Notes: generated from the sequence alone by a model not told the origin. Positions 6,149 to 13,400 are shown, counted from the first letter of the stretch. The stretch: DNA of 14,964 bases from Actinomycetes bacterium (GCA_023457615.1 JAEWKY010000089.1:1-14964); one strand, 5' to 3'. Translations and numbers: made by a program.

Positions 6149-7053
6149 TGGCGGCGCCCTCCCCGCCCGGCCGCAGCGGCATCCTGCTGCTCGACAAGCC
6201 GCAGGGCCCCACGAGCCACGACCTCGTCGGCCGCACCCGCCGCGCGCTCGGGACCCGCAAGGTCGGTCACGCGGGCACGCTCGACCCGATGGCGACGGGT
6301 CTCATGATCCTCGGCGTCGAGAGCTCCACGCGTCTGCTCACCTACCTCGTGGGACTCGGCAAGGAGTACACCGCGACGATCCGGCTCGGCGAGGCGACGA
6401 CGACCGACGACGCCGAGGGCGAGGTCACGTCGTCGACCGACGCCTCCGCGGTGGGCGACGCGGCGATCCGGGATGCCGTCGCCGCGCTCACGGGCGAGCT
6501 CGCCCAGGTGCCGAGCACCTTCAGCGCGATCAAGGTCGACGGCCGCCGCTCGTACGACCGCGCGCGGGCCGGGGAGGAGGTCGAGCTCGCGCCCCGCACC
6601 GTGACGGTCGCCGCCTTCGACGTGCTCGCGACGCGACGGGAGGGCGCGCTCGTCGACCTCGACGTGCACGTGAGCGTCTCCTCGGGCACCTACGTGCGCG
6701 CGCTCGCCCGCGACCTCGGTGCCGCCCTCGGCGTCGGCGGTCACCTCACGGCCCTGCGGCGCACGAGCATCGGCCCGTTCCCGGTCGAGCGCGCGACCGC
6801 CGTCGACGTCGACGACCTCGCGGAGCGGATGCTCGAGCCGGCCGCGGTCGCGCGCGCGCTCTTCCCGGTGGCCGAGCTCACTCCCGACCAGTCGACGGCG
6901 CTCGCGCACGGCAAGCGCGTGCGTCCCGACGTCGCCGACGCGCCCGTCGTCGCGGCGCTCGCGCCCGACGGGCGCCTCGCGGGGCTCGTCGCGGTGCAGG
7001 ATGGGAACGCCCGCGTGCTCGTCAACTTCCCCACCTCGGAGGTGCTGTCGTGA
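6148..7053 (+). CDS. truB: tRNA pseudouridine(55) synthase
   Basis: Converts U55 in the T-loop of tRNAs to pseudouridine. The 301-residue protein begins MAAPSPPGRSGILLLDKPQG; the LLLDKPxGxTSHD segment is the TruB N-terminal signature. KVGHAGTLDPMATGLMILGV contains the nucleophile Asp46 (GTLDP). STFSAIKVDGRRSYDRARAG and SSGTYVRALARDLG are further TruB motifs, and the C-terminal 60 residues resemble the actinobacterial TruB_C/PUA-like domain. ATG 6148 is chosen over an upstream GTG at 6088 because homologues start close to LLLDKP and the TGATG overlap with tetR is a typical coupled start. No Shine-Dalgarno or -10 is visible before it, so translation by termination-reinitiation is likely. The usual upstream partner rbfA is not in the window. 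Confidence 0.96.
   Translation: MAAPSPPGRSGILLLDKPQGPTSHDLVGRTRRALGTRKVGHAGTLDPMATGLMILGVESSTRLLTYLVGLGKEYTATIRLGEATTTDDAEGEVTSSTDASAVGDAAIRDAVAALTGELAQVPSTFSAIKVDGRRSYDRARAGEEVELAPRTVTVAAFDVLATRREGALVDLDVHVSVSSGTYVRALARDLGAALGVGGHLTALRRTSIGPFPVERATAVDVDDLAERMLEPAAVARALFPVAELTPDQSTALAHGKRVRPDVADAPVVAALAPDGRLAGLVAVQDGNARVLVNFPTSEVLS
7038..7042 (+). promoter_or_regulatory. Ribosome binding site for the 122-aa membrane protein
   Basis: GGAGG inside the truB 3' end, 7 bases before GTG 7050. It supports this GTG, which overlaps the truB stop as GTGA. Confidence 0.6.
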
Positions 7054-7418
7054 TCGACGTCTTCACGATCGTGCTCGTCGCCGTCGCCACCCTCGTCGGC
7101 GTCCTCGCCGTCGTGCTCGGCATGGTCGGCCGGAAGCCGTCGGACGTCACCATCCTCGGCGTCGTGCTCGTCGAGCTGCTGCTCCTCGCGCAGGTCGTGA
7201 TCGCGATCGTCGCGCCGTTCGCCGGCAACCACCCGACGGGCAGCCTCGGCGAGTTCTGGGTCTACCTCGCGACGGCGTGCCTCATGCCGCCCGCCGCGAT
7301 CGCCTGGGCGCTCACCGACCGCAGCCGCTGGAGCACCGTCGTGCTGGGCGTCGGAGCCCTCGCGATCGCCGTCATGGCGTATCGCATGAACCAGATCTGG
7401 AACGTCCAGCTCGCCTGA
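7050..7418 (+). CDS. Small four-helix membrane protein, function unknown
   Basis: A 122-residue hydrophobic protein with four predicted transmembrane helices: about residues 4-26 (VFTIVLVAVATLVGVLAVVL), 33-57 (VTILGVVLVELLLLAQVVIA), 70-88 (FWVYLATACLMPPAAIAWAL) and 94-112 (WSTVVLGVGALAIAVMAY). A short acidic/polar loop separates helices 2 and 3. I do not recognise a named family. The GTGA overlap with truB and a good GGAGG site show co-transcription and coupled translation with truB. It probably sits in the cytoplasmic membrane and is of the conserved-hypothetical type seen in actinobacterial housekeeping clusters. Confidence 0.75.
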   Translation: MIDVFTIVLVAVATLVGVLAVVLGMVGRKPSDVTILGVVLVELLLLAQVVIAIVAPFAGNHPTGSLGEFWVYLATACLMPPAAIAWALTDRSRWSTVVLGVGALAIAVMAYRMNQIWNVQLA

Positions 7419-7429
7419 GCGCCTGCCCC

Positions 7430-7435
7430 TAGTCT
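7430..7435 (+). promoter_or_regulatory. Leaderless -10 element for the 149-aa membrane protein
   Basis: TAGTCT, 8 bases before ATG 7444, in the 25-bp gap after the preceding gene. It offers an independent promoter for the downstream gene and ribF. Confidence 0.45.
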
Positions 7436-7443
7436 GGGAGTCG

Positions 7444-7893
7444 ATGTCCACGCCGCCCCTCGCTCGGCGCCGCCTGCGCGGCCCCGGCCGCATCCTCGTC
7501 GCCGTCTACGCCGTGCTCGCGATCGCCGCGACGGGCCGCAGCGCGTTCCAGATCGTCGACCGCTTCGAGGAGGCGCCCGTCGCGTTCTCGCTCTCCGCGG
7601 TCGCCGCCGTCGTCTACGTCGTCGCGACGCTCGCGCTCGCGTTCGGCTGGGACCGGCTGGCCTGGATCACGATCGGCTTCGAGCTGCTCGGCGTGCTCGT
7701 GATCGGGGCCGTGACGATCGTCGCGCCCGCGATCGTCGGTCTCGGCGACGTCGAGCTGCTCGACCGCGCCTTCGGGCGCGAGGGCACCGTGTGGGCGCTG
7801 TTCGGCCTCGGCTACCTCTGCGTGCCGCTCGCGCTGCCGGTCGTCGGCATGCTCTACCTCGCGCGCGGCCGCCGGAGCGCGGCGGCCGCCTGA
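7444..7893 (+). CDS. Small four-helix membrane protein upstream of ribF, function unknown
   Basis: A 149-residue protein with a basic N-terminus (ARRRLRGPGR) and four predicted transmembrane helices: about residues 17-32 (ILVAVYAVLAIAATG), 45-65 (VAFSLSAVAAVVYVVATLAL), 70-95 (LAWITIGFELLGVLVIGAVT) and 117-140 (VWALFGLGYLCVPLALPVVGML). The positive-inside rule places the N-terminus in the cytosol. No named family is recognised. Its TGA overlaps the ribF ATG (TGATG), so ribF translation is coupled to it. The repeated pairing of small membrane genes with truB and ribF suggests positional conservation but gives no function. Confidence 0.72.
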   Translation: MSTPPLARRRLRGPGRILVAVYAVLAIAATGRSAFQIVDRFEEAPVAFSLSAVAAVVYVVATLALAFGWDRLAWITIGFELLGVLVIGAVTIVAPAIVGLGDVELLDRAFGREGTVWALFGLGYLCVPLALPVVGMLYLARGRRSAAAA

Positions 7894-8864
7894 TGGAGCT
7901 GTTCGAGGGGATCGGCGCCGTGCCCGCGGGGTTCGGCCCGAGCGCCGTGACGATCGGCAAGTTCGACGGCGTGCACCGGGGCCACCGCGGGGTACTCGCC
8001 CAGCTCTCCTCGCTCGCCGCGGCCCGCGGGCTCGCGCCGGTCGTCGTCACCTTCGACCGGCATCCGATGGCGCTCTTCCGGCCCGAGGCCTGCCCCGTCG
8101 CGCTCGTCTCGAACGCCGAGCGTGCGGCGCTGCTCGCCGGGGCCGGCGTCGCCGCGACCCTCGAGCTCGAGTTCACGCGCGAGCTGAGCGAGCTGACGCC
8201 CGAGCAGTTCGTCGACCGGGTGCTCGTCGAAGCCCTCGACGCGAAGCTCGTGCTCGCCGGCCGCGACTTCCGCTTCGGCTTCAAGGGCGCAGGCACGATC
8301 GAGACCCTGCGCGAGCTCGGCGCGTCGCGGGGCTTCGAGGTCGCCCTCCTCGACGACGTCGCGGTCGACGGGGAGCGCGTCTCGTCGACGCGCATCCGCG
8401 AGCACCTCGCGGCGGGACGCGTGCGCGAGGCGGCGGCGCTGCTCGGGCGGCTGCCCGCCGTGCGCTCGACGGTCGTGCACGGCGACGCGATCGGGCGCGA
8501 GCTCGGCTTCCCGACCGCCAACCTCGACCCGGCGATCGAGGGGTTCCTCCCCGCCGACGGCGTCTACGCGGCGTGGGCGCACCTCGACGGACGGCGCTAC
8601 GGCGCCGCGGTGTCGATCGGCAACAACCCGACGTTCGAGGGCATCCCGGCGCGCCGCACGGAGGCGCACCTCCTCGACGCGAGCGTCGACGCCTACGACA
8701 AGCCCATCGTGCTCGAGTTCGTCGACCACCTGCGCGGCATGATCGCCTTCGACGGGCTCGAGTCGCTCGCGGCGGCCCTCGCCGACGACGTCGTGCGCAT
8801 CCGCGCCCTCCTCGCCGCCGAGCCCCCGGGGAGCGCACCGGCGGGCGACCGCGCCGAAAACTAG
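7893..8864 (+). CDS. ribF: Bifunctional riboflavin kinase / FAD synthetase
   Basis: Converts riboflavin to FMN and FMN to FAD. The 323-residue protein has the usual length. The N-terminal nucleotidyltransferase domain carries SAVTIGKFDGVHRGHRG (the GxFDGxHxGH adenylyltransferase motif), GRDFRFGFKGAG and SSTRIREHLAAG. The C-terminal flavokinase domain has GRELGFPTANLDP, PADGVYAAW, SIGNNPTFEG, then EAHLLD and LEFVDHLRGM, as expected for the riboflavin/ATP site. ATG 7893 is chosen over an upstream GTG (7791) because it puts the nucleotidyltransferase motif at the usual distance and overlaps the previous stop as TGATG without its own Shine-Dalgarno. Its TAG stop is also the start of the dnaG -10. 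Confidence 0.97.
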   Translation: MELFEGIGAVPAGFGPSAVTIGKFDGVHRGHRGVLAQLSSLAAARGLAPVVVTFDRHPMALFRPEACPVALVSNAERAALLAGAGVAATLELEFTRELSELTPEQFVDRVLVEALDAKLVLAGRDFRFGFKGAGTIETLRELGASRGFEVALLDDVAVDGERVSSTRIREHLAAGRVREAAALLGRLPAVRSTVVHGDAIGRELGFPTANLDPAIEGFLPADGVYAAWAHLDGRRYGAAVSIGNNPTFEGIPARRTEAHLLDASVDAYDKPIVLEFVDHLRGMIAFDGLESLAAALADDVVRIRALLAAEPPGSAPAGDRAEN

Positions 8865-8867
8865 ACT
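8862..8867 (+). promoter_or_regulatory. Leaderless -10 of dnaG, overlapping the ribF stop codon
   Basis: TAGACT, followed by CAGCGCC (7 bases) and ATG 8875. The first three bases are the ribF TAG stop. No ribosome binding site precedes the ATG. Confidence 0.6.
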
Positions 8868-8874
8868 CAGCGCC

Positions 8875-10743
8875 ATGCCCGGTCTGATTCGTCGCAGCGA
8901 CATCGACGAGGTCCGGGCTCGCACGAACATCGCGGACGTCGTCGGCGACTTCGTGACGCTCAAGTCGGCCGGCGTCGGCTCGATGAAGGGCCTCTGCCCG
9001 TTCCACGAGGAGCGCAGCCCGAGCTTCCACGTGCGCCCGCAGGTGGGGCTCTACCACTGCTTCGGCTGCAACGAGGGCGGCGACGTCTTCTCCTTCCTGC
9101 AGAAGATGGACCACGTCACGTTCGCCGAGGCCGTCGAGCGGCTCGCCGGGCGCCTCGGCTACGAGCTGCACTACGAGGACGGCGGGCAGGCGAGCGACCA
9201 CGGGAACCGCGCGCGGCTCCTCGCGGCGAACGCGGCGGCCGAGAAGTGGTTCCAGTCCCAGCTCGCGACCCCGGCCGCGCAGATCGGGCGCGACTTCCTC
9301 GGCGGACGCGGATTCAGCGCCGCCGACGCCGCGCATTTCGGGATCGGCTTCGCGCCCAAGTCGTTCAGCGCGCTCGGCGACGCCCTCAAGGCGCAGGGCT
9401 TCCGGGAGGAGGAGCTCACGGCCTCGGGCCTCCTCAGCGCGGGAGACCGCGGCCGGCCCTACGACAGGTTCCGCGGCCGTCTGATCTGGCCCATCCGCGA
9501 CGTCACCGGGCAGACCGTCGGCTTCGGGGCGCGCAAGCTCCTCGGCGACGACGAGGACAAGGGCCCCAAGTACCTCAACACCCCCGAGACGGCGGTCTAC
9601 CACAAGAGCCAGGTGCTCTACGGGCTCGACCTCGCCCGGCGCGACATCGCCAAGGGCAAGCAGGTCGTCGTCGTCGAGGGCTACACCGACGTCATGGCCT
9701 GCCACCTCTCCGGTGTCACGACGGCGGTCGCGACGTGCGGCACGAGCTTCGGCGTCGACCACATCAAGGTCATCCGGCGCGTGCTGGGGGATGTCGACAA
9801 CGCCGACACGGGACGCACGGGCGAGGTCGTGTTCACCTTCGATCCCGACGAGGCCGGGCAGAAGGCGGCGAGCCGGGCGTTCCAGGAGGAGCAGCGCTTC
9901 GCCGCGCAGACCTTCGTCGCGGTCGCGCCCGACGGGCTCGACCCGAGCGACCTGCGCACGCAGCGCGGCGACGAGGCCGTGCGCACGCTCATCGCCGGGC
10001 GTCAGCCGATGTTCGAGTTCATGATCAAGCGCGTGCTCGCCCGGTTCGATCTCGAGACGGTCGAGGGGCGCGTCGCCGCGCTCCGCGCCGCCGCGCCCGT
10101 CGTCGCCGGCATCCGCGACCGGGCGCTCGGCGTCGGCTACGCCCGCAATCTCGCCGGGTGGCTCGGGATGGACCCCGAGGAGGTCGGTCGCGCCGTGCGC
10201 TCGTCGGGCGGGAAGCCCGCGACCGGGGGCTCCGCACCCGCGCCCGAGACGCCGACCGAGCAGCCGGACGTCCGCCTCCTCGACCTCCCGACCGACCCCG
10301 AGACGCGGATGGAGCGCGACGCCCTCATGGTGATGCTGCAGCGACCGGCGGCGGTCGGCGCCGAGCTGCTCGAACGGGCGAGCCGCGTGCGGCTCCGCAG
10401 CACGATCCTCGACGTCGTGCGCGACGGCATCGCCTCGACGCTCGACGCGTGGCAGAGCCCCGACTGGGTCACCCGGGTCGGCGAGGCCGTGCCCTCGCGC
10501 TACGCGGCACTCGTCGCGCAACTGGGCGTCGCGCCGCTGCCGGAGACGCGGGAGTCGAACCTCGACCGGTACTGCCGCGCCCAGGTCGCCGACCTCGTCG
10601 CGGTCGACCTCGTGCGGCTCAAGGCCGACCTGACGGGTGCGTCGCAGCGCGCGGCGGCGGAGGGCGACGAGGCGCGGGCCCGCTCGATCCGCGAGCAGCT
10701 CGTCGCGCTCGAGATCGAGCGGCGCAAGCTCCGCGAGGCCTGA
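8875..10743 (+). CDS. dnaG: DNA primase
   Basis: Synthesises RNA primers at the replication fork. The 622-residue protein starts MPGLIRRSDIDEVRARTNIA, the classic DnaG N-terminus. The CHC2 zinc finger has ligands Cys41, His44 (CPFH), Cys62 and Cys65 (CFGC). The catalytic core includes FRGRLIWPIRD and KYLNTPET. In the TOPRIM domain EGYTD (Glu268-Asp272) and FDPDEAG (Asp323, Asp325) supply the metal-binding acids. The second motif has Pro324 where E. coli has Gly (DGD). After a Pro/Ala-rich linker (about residues 441-465) the C-terminal helical domain for helicase contact begins near ERDALMVMLQRP. The ATG is fixed by the N-terminal match and by the TAGACT 7 bases upstream, so the message is probably leaderless. 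Confidence 0.98.
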   Translation: MPGLIRRSDIDEVRARTNIADVVGDFVTLKSAGVGSMKGLCPFHEERSPSFHVRPQVGLYHCFGCNEGGDVFSFLQKMDHVTFAEAVERLAGRLGYELHYEDGGQASDHGNRARLLAANAAAEKWFQSQLATPAAQIGRDFLGGRGFSAADAAHFGIGFAPKSFSALGDALKAQGFREEELTASGLLSAGDRGRPYDRFRGRLIWPIRDVTGQTVGFGARKLLGDDEDKGPKYLNTPETAVYHKSQVLYGLDLARRDIAKGKQVVVVEGYTDVMACHLSGVTTAVATCGTSFGVDHIKVIRRVLGDVDNADTGRTGEVVFTFDPDEAGQKAASRAFQEEQRFAAQTFVAVAPDGLDPSDLRTQRGDEAVRTLIAGRQPMFEFMIKRVLARFDLETVEGRVAALRAAAPVVAGIRDRALGVGYARNLAGWLGMDPEEVGRAVRSSGGKPATGGSAPAPETPTEQPDVRLLDLPTDPETRMERDALMVMLQRPAAVGAELLERASRVRLRSTILDVVRDGIASTLDAWQSPDWVTRVGEAVPSRYAALVAQLGVAPLPETRESNLDRYCRAQVADLVAVDLVRLKADLTGASQRAAAEGDEARARSIREQLVALEIERRKLREA

Positions 10744-10751
10744 GCGGGCGG

Positions 10752-10771
10752 CCTCCGGGGCGATCCGGAGG
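10752..10771 (+). terminator. Hairpin after dnaG
   Basis: CCTCCGG-ggcgat-CCGGAGG, a 7-bp GC stem with a 6-base loop starting 9 bases after the dnaG stop. No T-run follows, so intrinsic termination is uncertain; it may act as a 3' end stabiliser or partial terminator. Confidence 0.5.
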
Positions 10772-10781
10772 ACGTCTGTGT

Positions 10782-10787
10782 TATGAC
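10782..10787 (+). promoter_or_regulatory. Possible -10 for the ABC substrate-binding gene
   Basis: TATGAC within GTGTTATGACT, the most AT-rich spot between dnaG and the next gene. A start near 10794 would give a leader of about 42 bases with a normal ribosome binding site. No clear -35 is visible. Confidence 0.35.
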
Positions 10788-10823
10788 TGAGTGGCCCCTG
10801 ACCGCCACGCCCGGGGCAGACCC

Positions 10824-10829
10824 GAGGAG
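10824..10829 (+). promoter_or_regulatory. Ribosome binding site of the substrate-binding protein
   Basis: GAGGAG, 6 bases before ATG 10836. This is one of only a few good Shine-Dalgarno sites in the window. It selects this ATG over an in-frame upstream GTG at 10791. Confidence 0.7.
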
Positions 10830-10835
10830 CCTCCG

Positions 10836-12422
10836 ATGAGTCCGAGCACGCCGCGGCGCATCGTCGCCGCTGTCGTCGCCGCCGCGACGGCGGCCGTCCT
10901 CGCGGCCTGCGCGGGGGGATCCGGCGCGTCGAACCCCATCCGTCTCGGCTGGTCGGGCGAGATCCCGCCGCTCGACCCGGCGGCGAGCGCGACCGTCGGC
11001 TCGTACGCCTTCCTCTCGCAGATCTACCCGTCGCTGCTCACGATCGAGCCCGACGAGGACGAGCCCGTGCTCGCGATCGCCGAGTCGGCCGCGTGGACCG
11101 CCGACGGCGTCTACACCGTCGTGCTGAAGCCGGGTCTCGAGTTCGCCAACGGCGACGACCTGACCACCTCCGACGTGAAGTTCAGCATCGAGCGTCAGCT
11201 CGCCCTCCAGTCCGACGACGGCGCCTGGCGCCAGCTCCAGACCATCGACTCGGTGGATCTCGTCGACGACACGACGATCGAGTTCCGCTTCTCCACAGCC
11301 GTCGACTCGCGGTTCCCCTTCGTGCTCGCCGGCCCCGCCGGGCTCGTGCTCGACGAGGAGGCGTTCTTCGCCGACGAGCTCACCCCCGACGAGGACATCC
11401 TCGACGCCGAGCCGTTCGCCGGTCCGTTCTCGCTCGGCACGCTGCGCGGGGACGTGCTCCTGCTGCGCCCCTACCCCGGCTTCGGCGGCGACCGTTCCGC
11501 CCTCGCGAGCGTGGAGGTGCATCCGGGCGAGGGCGCGGCGCTCGCCCAGCAGCTGCGCGACGGATCCCTCGACGCCCTCACGGGCCGCCTCGACGGCGCG
11601 ACGCTCGACAGCCTCTCCGACGACGACGACCTCGACCTCTCCCGGGCGGCGTCCGGACGCGTGCGACTGCTCGCCTTCGACTTCGCGCACATGCCCTACG
11701 GCACGCGCACCGAGACGCCCGACGCGAACATCGCCCTCGCGGTGCGCGCCGCCGCGGCCGACGTGCTCGACCGCGAGGAGATCACCGACGACCTCGGCGC
11801 CGACTGGGTCGAGCCGCTGACCGGCTACCTCCCTCACGGCATCCCGGGCGCGACCGACGTGTTCTCGGGGCTGCGCGGCGACCTCGAGGGCGGCCCGGAT
11901 GTCGACGCCGCGGCGGCGCTGCTCACGGCGGCGGGCATCGTCGAGCCCGTCGAGCTCACCGTGCACGTCGACCTCGAGCAGGTCGGGTTCCCCGGTCGCG
12001 AGGAGGTCGAGGCGATCGCCGCCCAGCTCGAGGACAGCGGGCTCTTCTCCGTGACGATCGTCGAGACCGACGGTGAGGGGCTGGGAGCGGCCCTGCTCGC
12101 CGGCGAGGTGCAGGCGATGTTCACGAGCATCCTGCCCGCCGACGCCGACCCTCAGGACTACCTCGCCCCGTTCCGCTCGACGAGCGCGTTCATTCCGGGC
12201 TACGCCGACGCGAACGTCGACGCCCTGCTGGCCCGCCAGATCACCGAGGCCGATCCGGACGTGCGCGCGGCGACCGTGCTCGAGACGCAGAACGCGATCG
12301 CGGCGCAGGTCCCCGCCATCCCGGTCACCCAGGGGGTGCGCGTCGTGTTCGCGCGCTCGGTGATCTCGGGCGTCCAGCTCGAGGACTCCGCAGCGCTCGA
12401 CCTCACCCGCCTGCGCCGCTGA
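10836..12422 (+). CDS. ABC transporter substrate-binding lipoprotein (SBP_bac_5, peptide/nickel class)
   Basis: A 528-residue extracytoplasmic binding protein. Residues 1-25 are a lipoprotein signal: basic n-region (TPRR), Ala/Val-rich core and lipobox VLAAC with Cys25 as the lipidated residue. The mature protein starts with a short Gly/Ser linker, then LGWSGEIPPLDPAASATVGS and SQIYPSLLTIEPD, typical of family 5 binding proteins. WTADGVYTVVLKPGLEFANGDDLTTSDVKFSIER is the family signature region (W..DG..YTF.L..G..F.DG..LTA.DV). The C-terminal lobe includes DPQDYLAPFRSTSAF and ends RLRR. It probably binds peptides or a similar ligand outside the membrane. The ATP-binding gene follows 35 bp downstream, but no permease genes are present here. 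Confidence 0.9.
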   Translation: MSPSTPRRIVAAVVAAATAAVLAACAGGSGASNPIRLGWSGEIPPLDPAASATVGSYAFLSQIYPSLLTIEPDEDEPVLAIAESAAWTADGVYTVVLKPGLEFANGDDLTTSDVKFSIERQLALQSDDGAWRQLQTIDSVDLVDDTTIEFRFSTAVDSRFPFVLAGPAGLVLDEEAFFADELTPDEDILDAEPFAGPFSLGTLRGDVLLLRPYPGFGGDRSALASVEVHPGEGAALAQQLRDGSLDALTGRLDGATLDSLSDDDDLDLSRAASGRVRLLAFDFAHMPYGTRTETPDANIALAVRAAAADVLDREEITDDLGADWVEPLTGYLPHGIPGATDVFSGLRGDLEGGPDVDAAAALLTAAGIVEPVELTVHVDLEQVGFPGREEVEAIAAQLEDSGLFSVTIVETDGEGLGAALLAGEVQAMFTSILPADADPQDYLAPFRSTSAFIPGYADANVDALLARQITEADPDVRAATVLETQNAIAAQVPAIPVTQGVRVVFARSVISGVQLEDSAALDLTRLRR

Positions 12423-12445
12423 GCGGGACGACGAGACGGTGCCGG

Positions 12446-12451
12446 TAGCGT
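12446..12451 (+). promoter_or_regulatory. Leaderless -10 element for the ABC ATPase gene
   Basis: TAGCGT, 6 bases before ATG 12458. It gives the ATPase its own start of transcription within the 35-bp gap after the binding-protein gene. Confidence 0.5.
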
Positions 12452-12457
12452 GAGGGC

Positions 12458-13237
12458 ATGACTGGCGTCGCGGTCCGTGCCGATGATCTGACCCTCGGCT
12501 ACGGCGACGACGACGTCGCGGTCAGCGGCGTCTCGTTCGAGATCCCGCTCGACGGCATCCTCGGGGTCGTCGGCGAGGCGGGCTCCGGCAAGTCGACGCT
12601 CGCGCGGGCCGTCGCCGCCCAGTCGGTGCCGGGGGAGCGCGAGGCTCCGCACATCGTCGGCGGACGCCTGCAAGTGCTCGGCCGCGAGGTGCGCGACCTG
12701 TCCCCGCGCCGGCACGACAAGCTCATGCTCAAGGTCGGTTACCTGCCGCAGGACGGCGGCTCGACGCTCGAGCCGCACCTCACGGTCGGCGAGAACGTCG
12801 CCGCCCCGATCTACCAGCGCGACGAGCACTACGACCGCCACACGGCGGGCGTGCTCGTCGCCCAGCTCGTCGACGCCGTGCGACTGCCGCTCGGGGTCAT
12901 GGCGAAGATGCCGCACGAGCTCTCCCGCGGCCAGCGGCAGCGCATCGCGCTCGCGCGCGCCCTCATCCTCGAGCCCAACCTCCTGGTCGCCGACGACCCC
13001 ACGATGGGCGTCGACGTGCTCGTGCGCGGGCGCATCCTGACCGTCATCGCCGACCTCCAGCGCGAGCGCGCCTTCTCGGCGCTCGTGATCGGCCACGACC
13101 TCCGCGAGCTGCGCACGATGACCGAGCAGATCGCCGTCATGCACGAGGGGATGTTCGTCGGCTACGGCCAGGTCGACGAGGTGCTCGACGCCCCGTTGCA
13201 CCCGTACGTCGAAGCGCTCGCCGCGACGGCACGGTGA
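12458..13237 (+). CDS. ABC transporter ATP-binding protein (peptide-type), with altered catalytic motif
   Basis: A 259-residue nucleotide-binding subunit resembling oligopeptide/dipeptide ATPases (OppD/DppD group), cytosolic face of the membrane. Walker A is GEAGSGKST (residues 39-47), the Q-loop Gln98 is in GYLPQDGG, the signature is LSRGQ (155-159, Arg for the second Gly of LSGGQ), and the switch His is His213 in VIGHD. Walker B reads LLVADD (175-180) with Asp180 where the catalytic Glu normally stands (ADEPT becomes ADDPT). The D-loop is MGVDV rather than SALDV. It lacks the long C-terminal oligopeptide-ATPase extension beyond LHPYVEALAATAR. It pairs with the upstream binding protein; the membrane subunits must be encoded elsewhere or be lost. 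Confidence 0.9.
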   Translation: MTGVAVRADDLTLGYGDDDVAVSGVSFEIPLDGILGVVGEAGSGKSTLARAVAAQSVPGEREAPHIVGGRLQVLGREVRDLSPRRHDKLMLKVGYLPQDGGSTLEPHLTVGENVAAPIYQRDEHYDRHTAGVLVAQLVDAVRLPLGVMAKMPHELSRGQRQRIALARALILEPNLLVADDPTMGVDVLVRGRILTVIADLQRERAFSALVIGHDLRELRTMTEQIAVMHEGMFVGYGQVDEVLDAPLHPYVEALAATAR

Positions 13238-13257
13238 CGCTCGCACGTCGCGGAGTT

Positions 13258-13266
13258 TGCTATCCT
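13258..13266 (+). promoter_or_regulatory. Extended -10 promoter of tRNA-Asn
   Basis: TGC-TATCCT, an extended -10 (TGn plus TAnnnT), placing the transcription start near 13274, about 17 bases before the mature 5' end. No strong -35 is seen. Confidence 0.5.
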
Positions 13267-13290
13267 TGACCGGTTCGCCTCGCGCGACGA

Positions 13291-13363
13291 TCCTCGATAG
13301 CTCAATTGGCAGAGCAATCGGCTGTTAACCGATAGGTTCTTGGTTCGAGTCCAAGTCGGGGAG
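13291..13363 (+). tRNA. tRNA-Asn (anticodon GTT)
   Basis: 73 nt with a full cloverleaf. The acceptor stem TCCTCGA (13291-13297) pairs with TCGGGGA (13356-13362) with one G-U pair, and the discriminator is G13363. The D-arm has AGCTCAATTGGCAGAGC. The anticodon stem ATCGG/CCGAT (13317-13321 and 13329-13333) encloses CTGTTAA with GTT at 13324-13326. The T-arm has GGTTCGAGTCC. CCA is not encoded. It is followed 7 bases later by a strong hairpin. Confidence 0.97.
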
Positions 13364-13369
13364 CTGCCA

Positions 13370-13400
13370 GAGGCCCGGAATCCCCGAGATCCCGGGCCTC
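13370..13400 (+). terminator. Hairpin after tRNA-Asn (repeat copy R1)
   Basis: GAGGCCCGG and CCGGGCCTC form a 9-bp stem around a 13-base loop, 6 bases after the tRNA. It is the likely transcription stop for the tRNA, although no T-run follows. Bases 13371-13400 recur at 14215-14244 with one change (29/30), and its right part recurs at 14522-14543 (21/22). Confidence 0.6.

Noticed and set aside
7791..7892. GTG at 7791 as the ribF start (34 extra residues).
   Set aside because: The extension is off-frame translation of the upstream membrane gene; ATG 7893 places the nucleotidyltransferase motif correctly.
10791..10835. GTG at 10791 as the start of the substrate-binding protein.
   Set aside because: It would put a charged tail before the lipoprotein signal; GAGGAG and ATG 10836 give a proper signal peptide.
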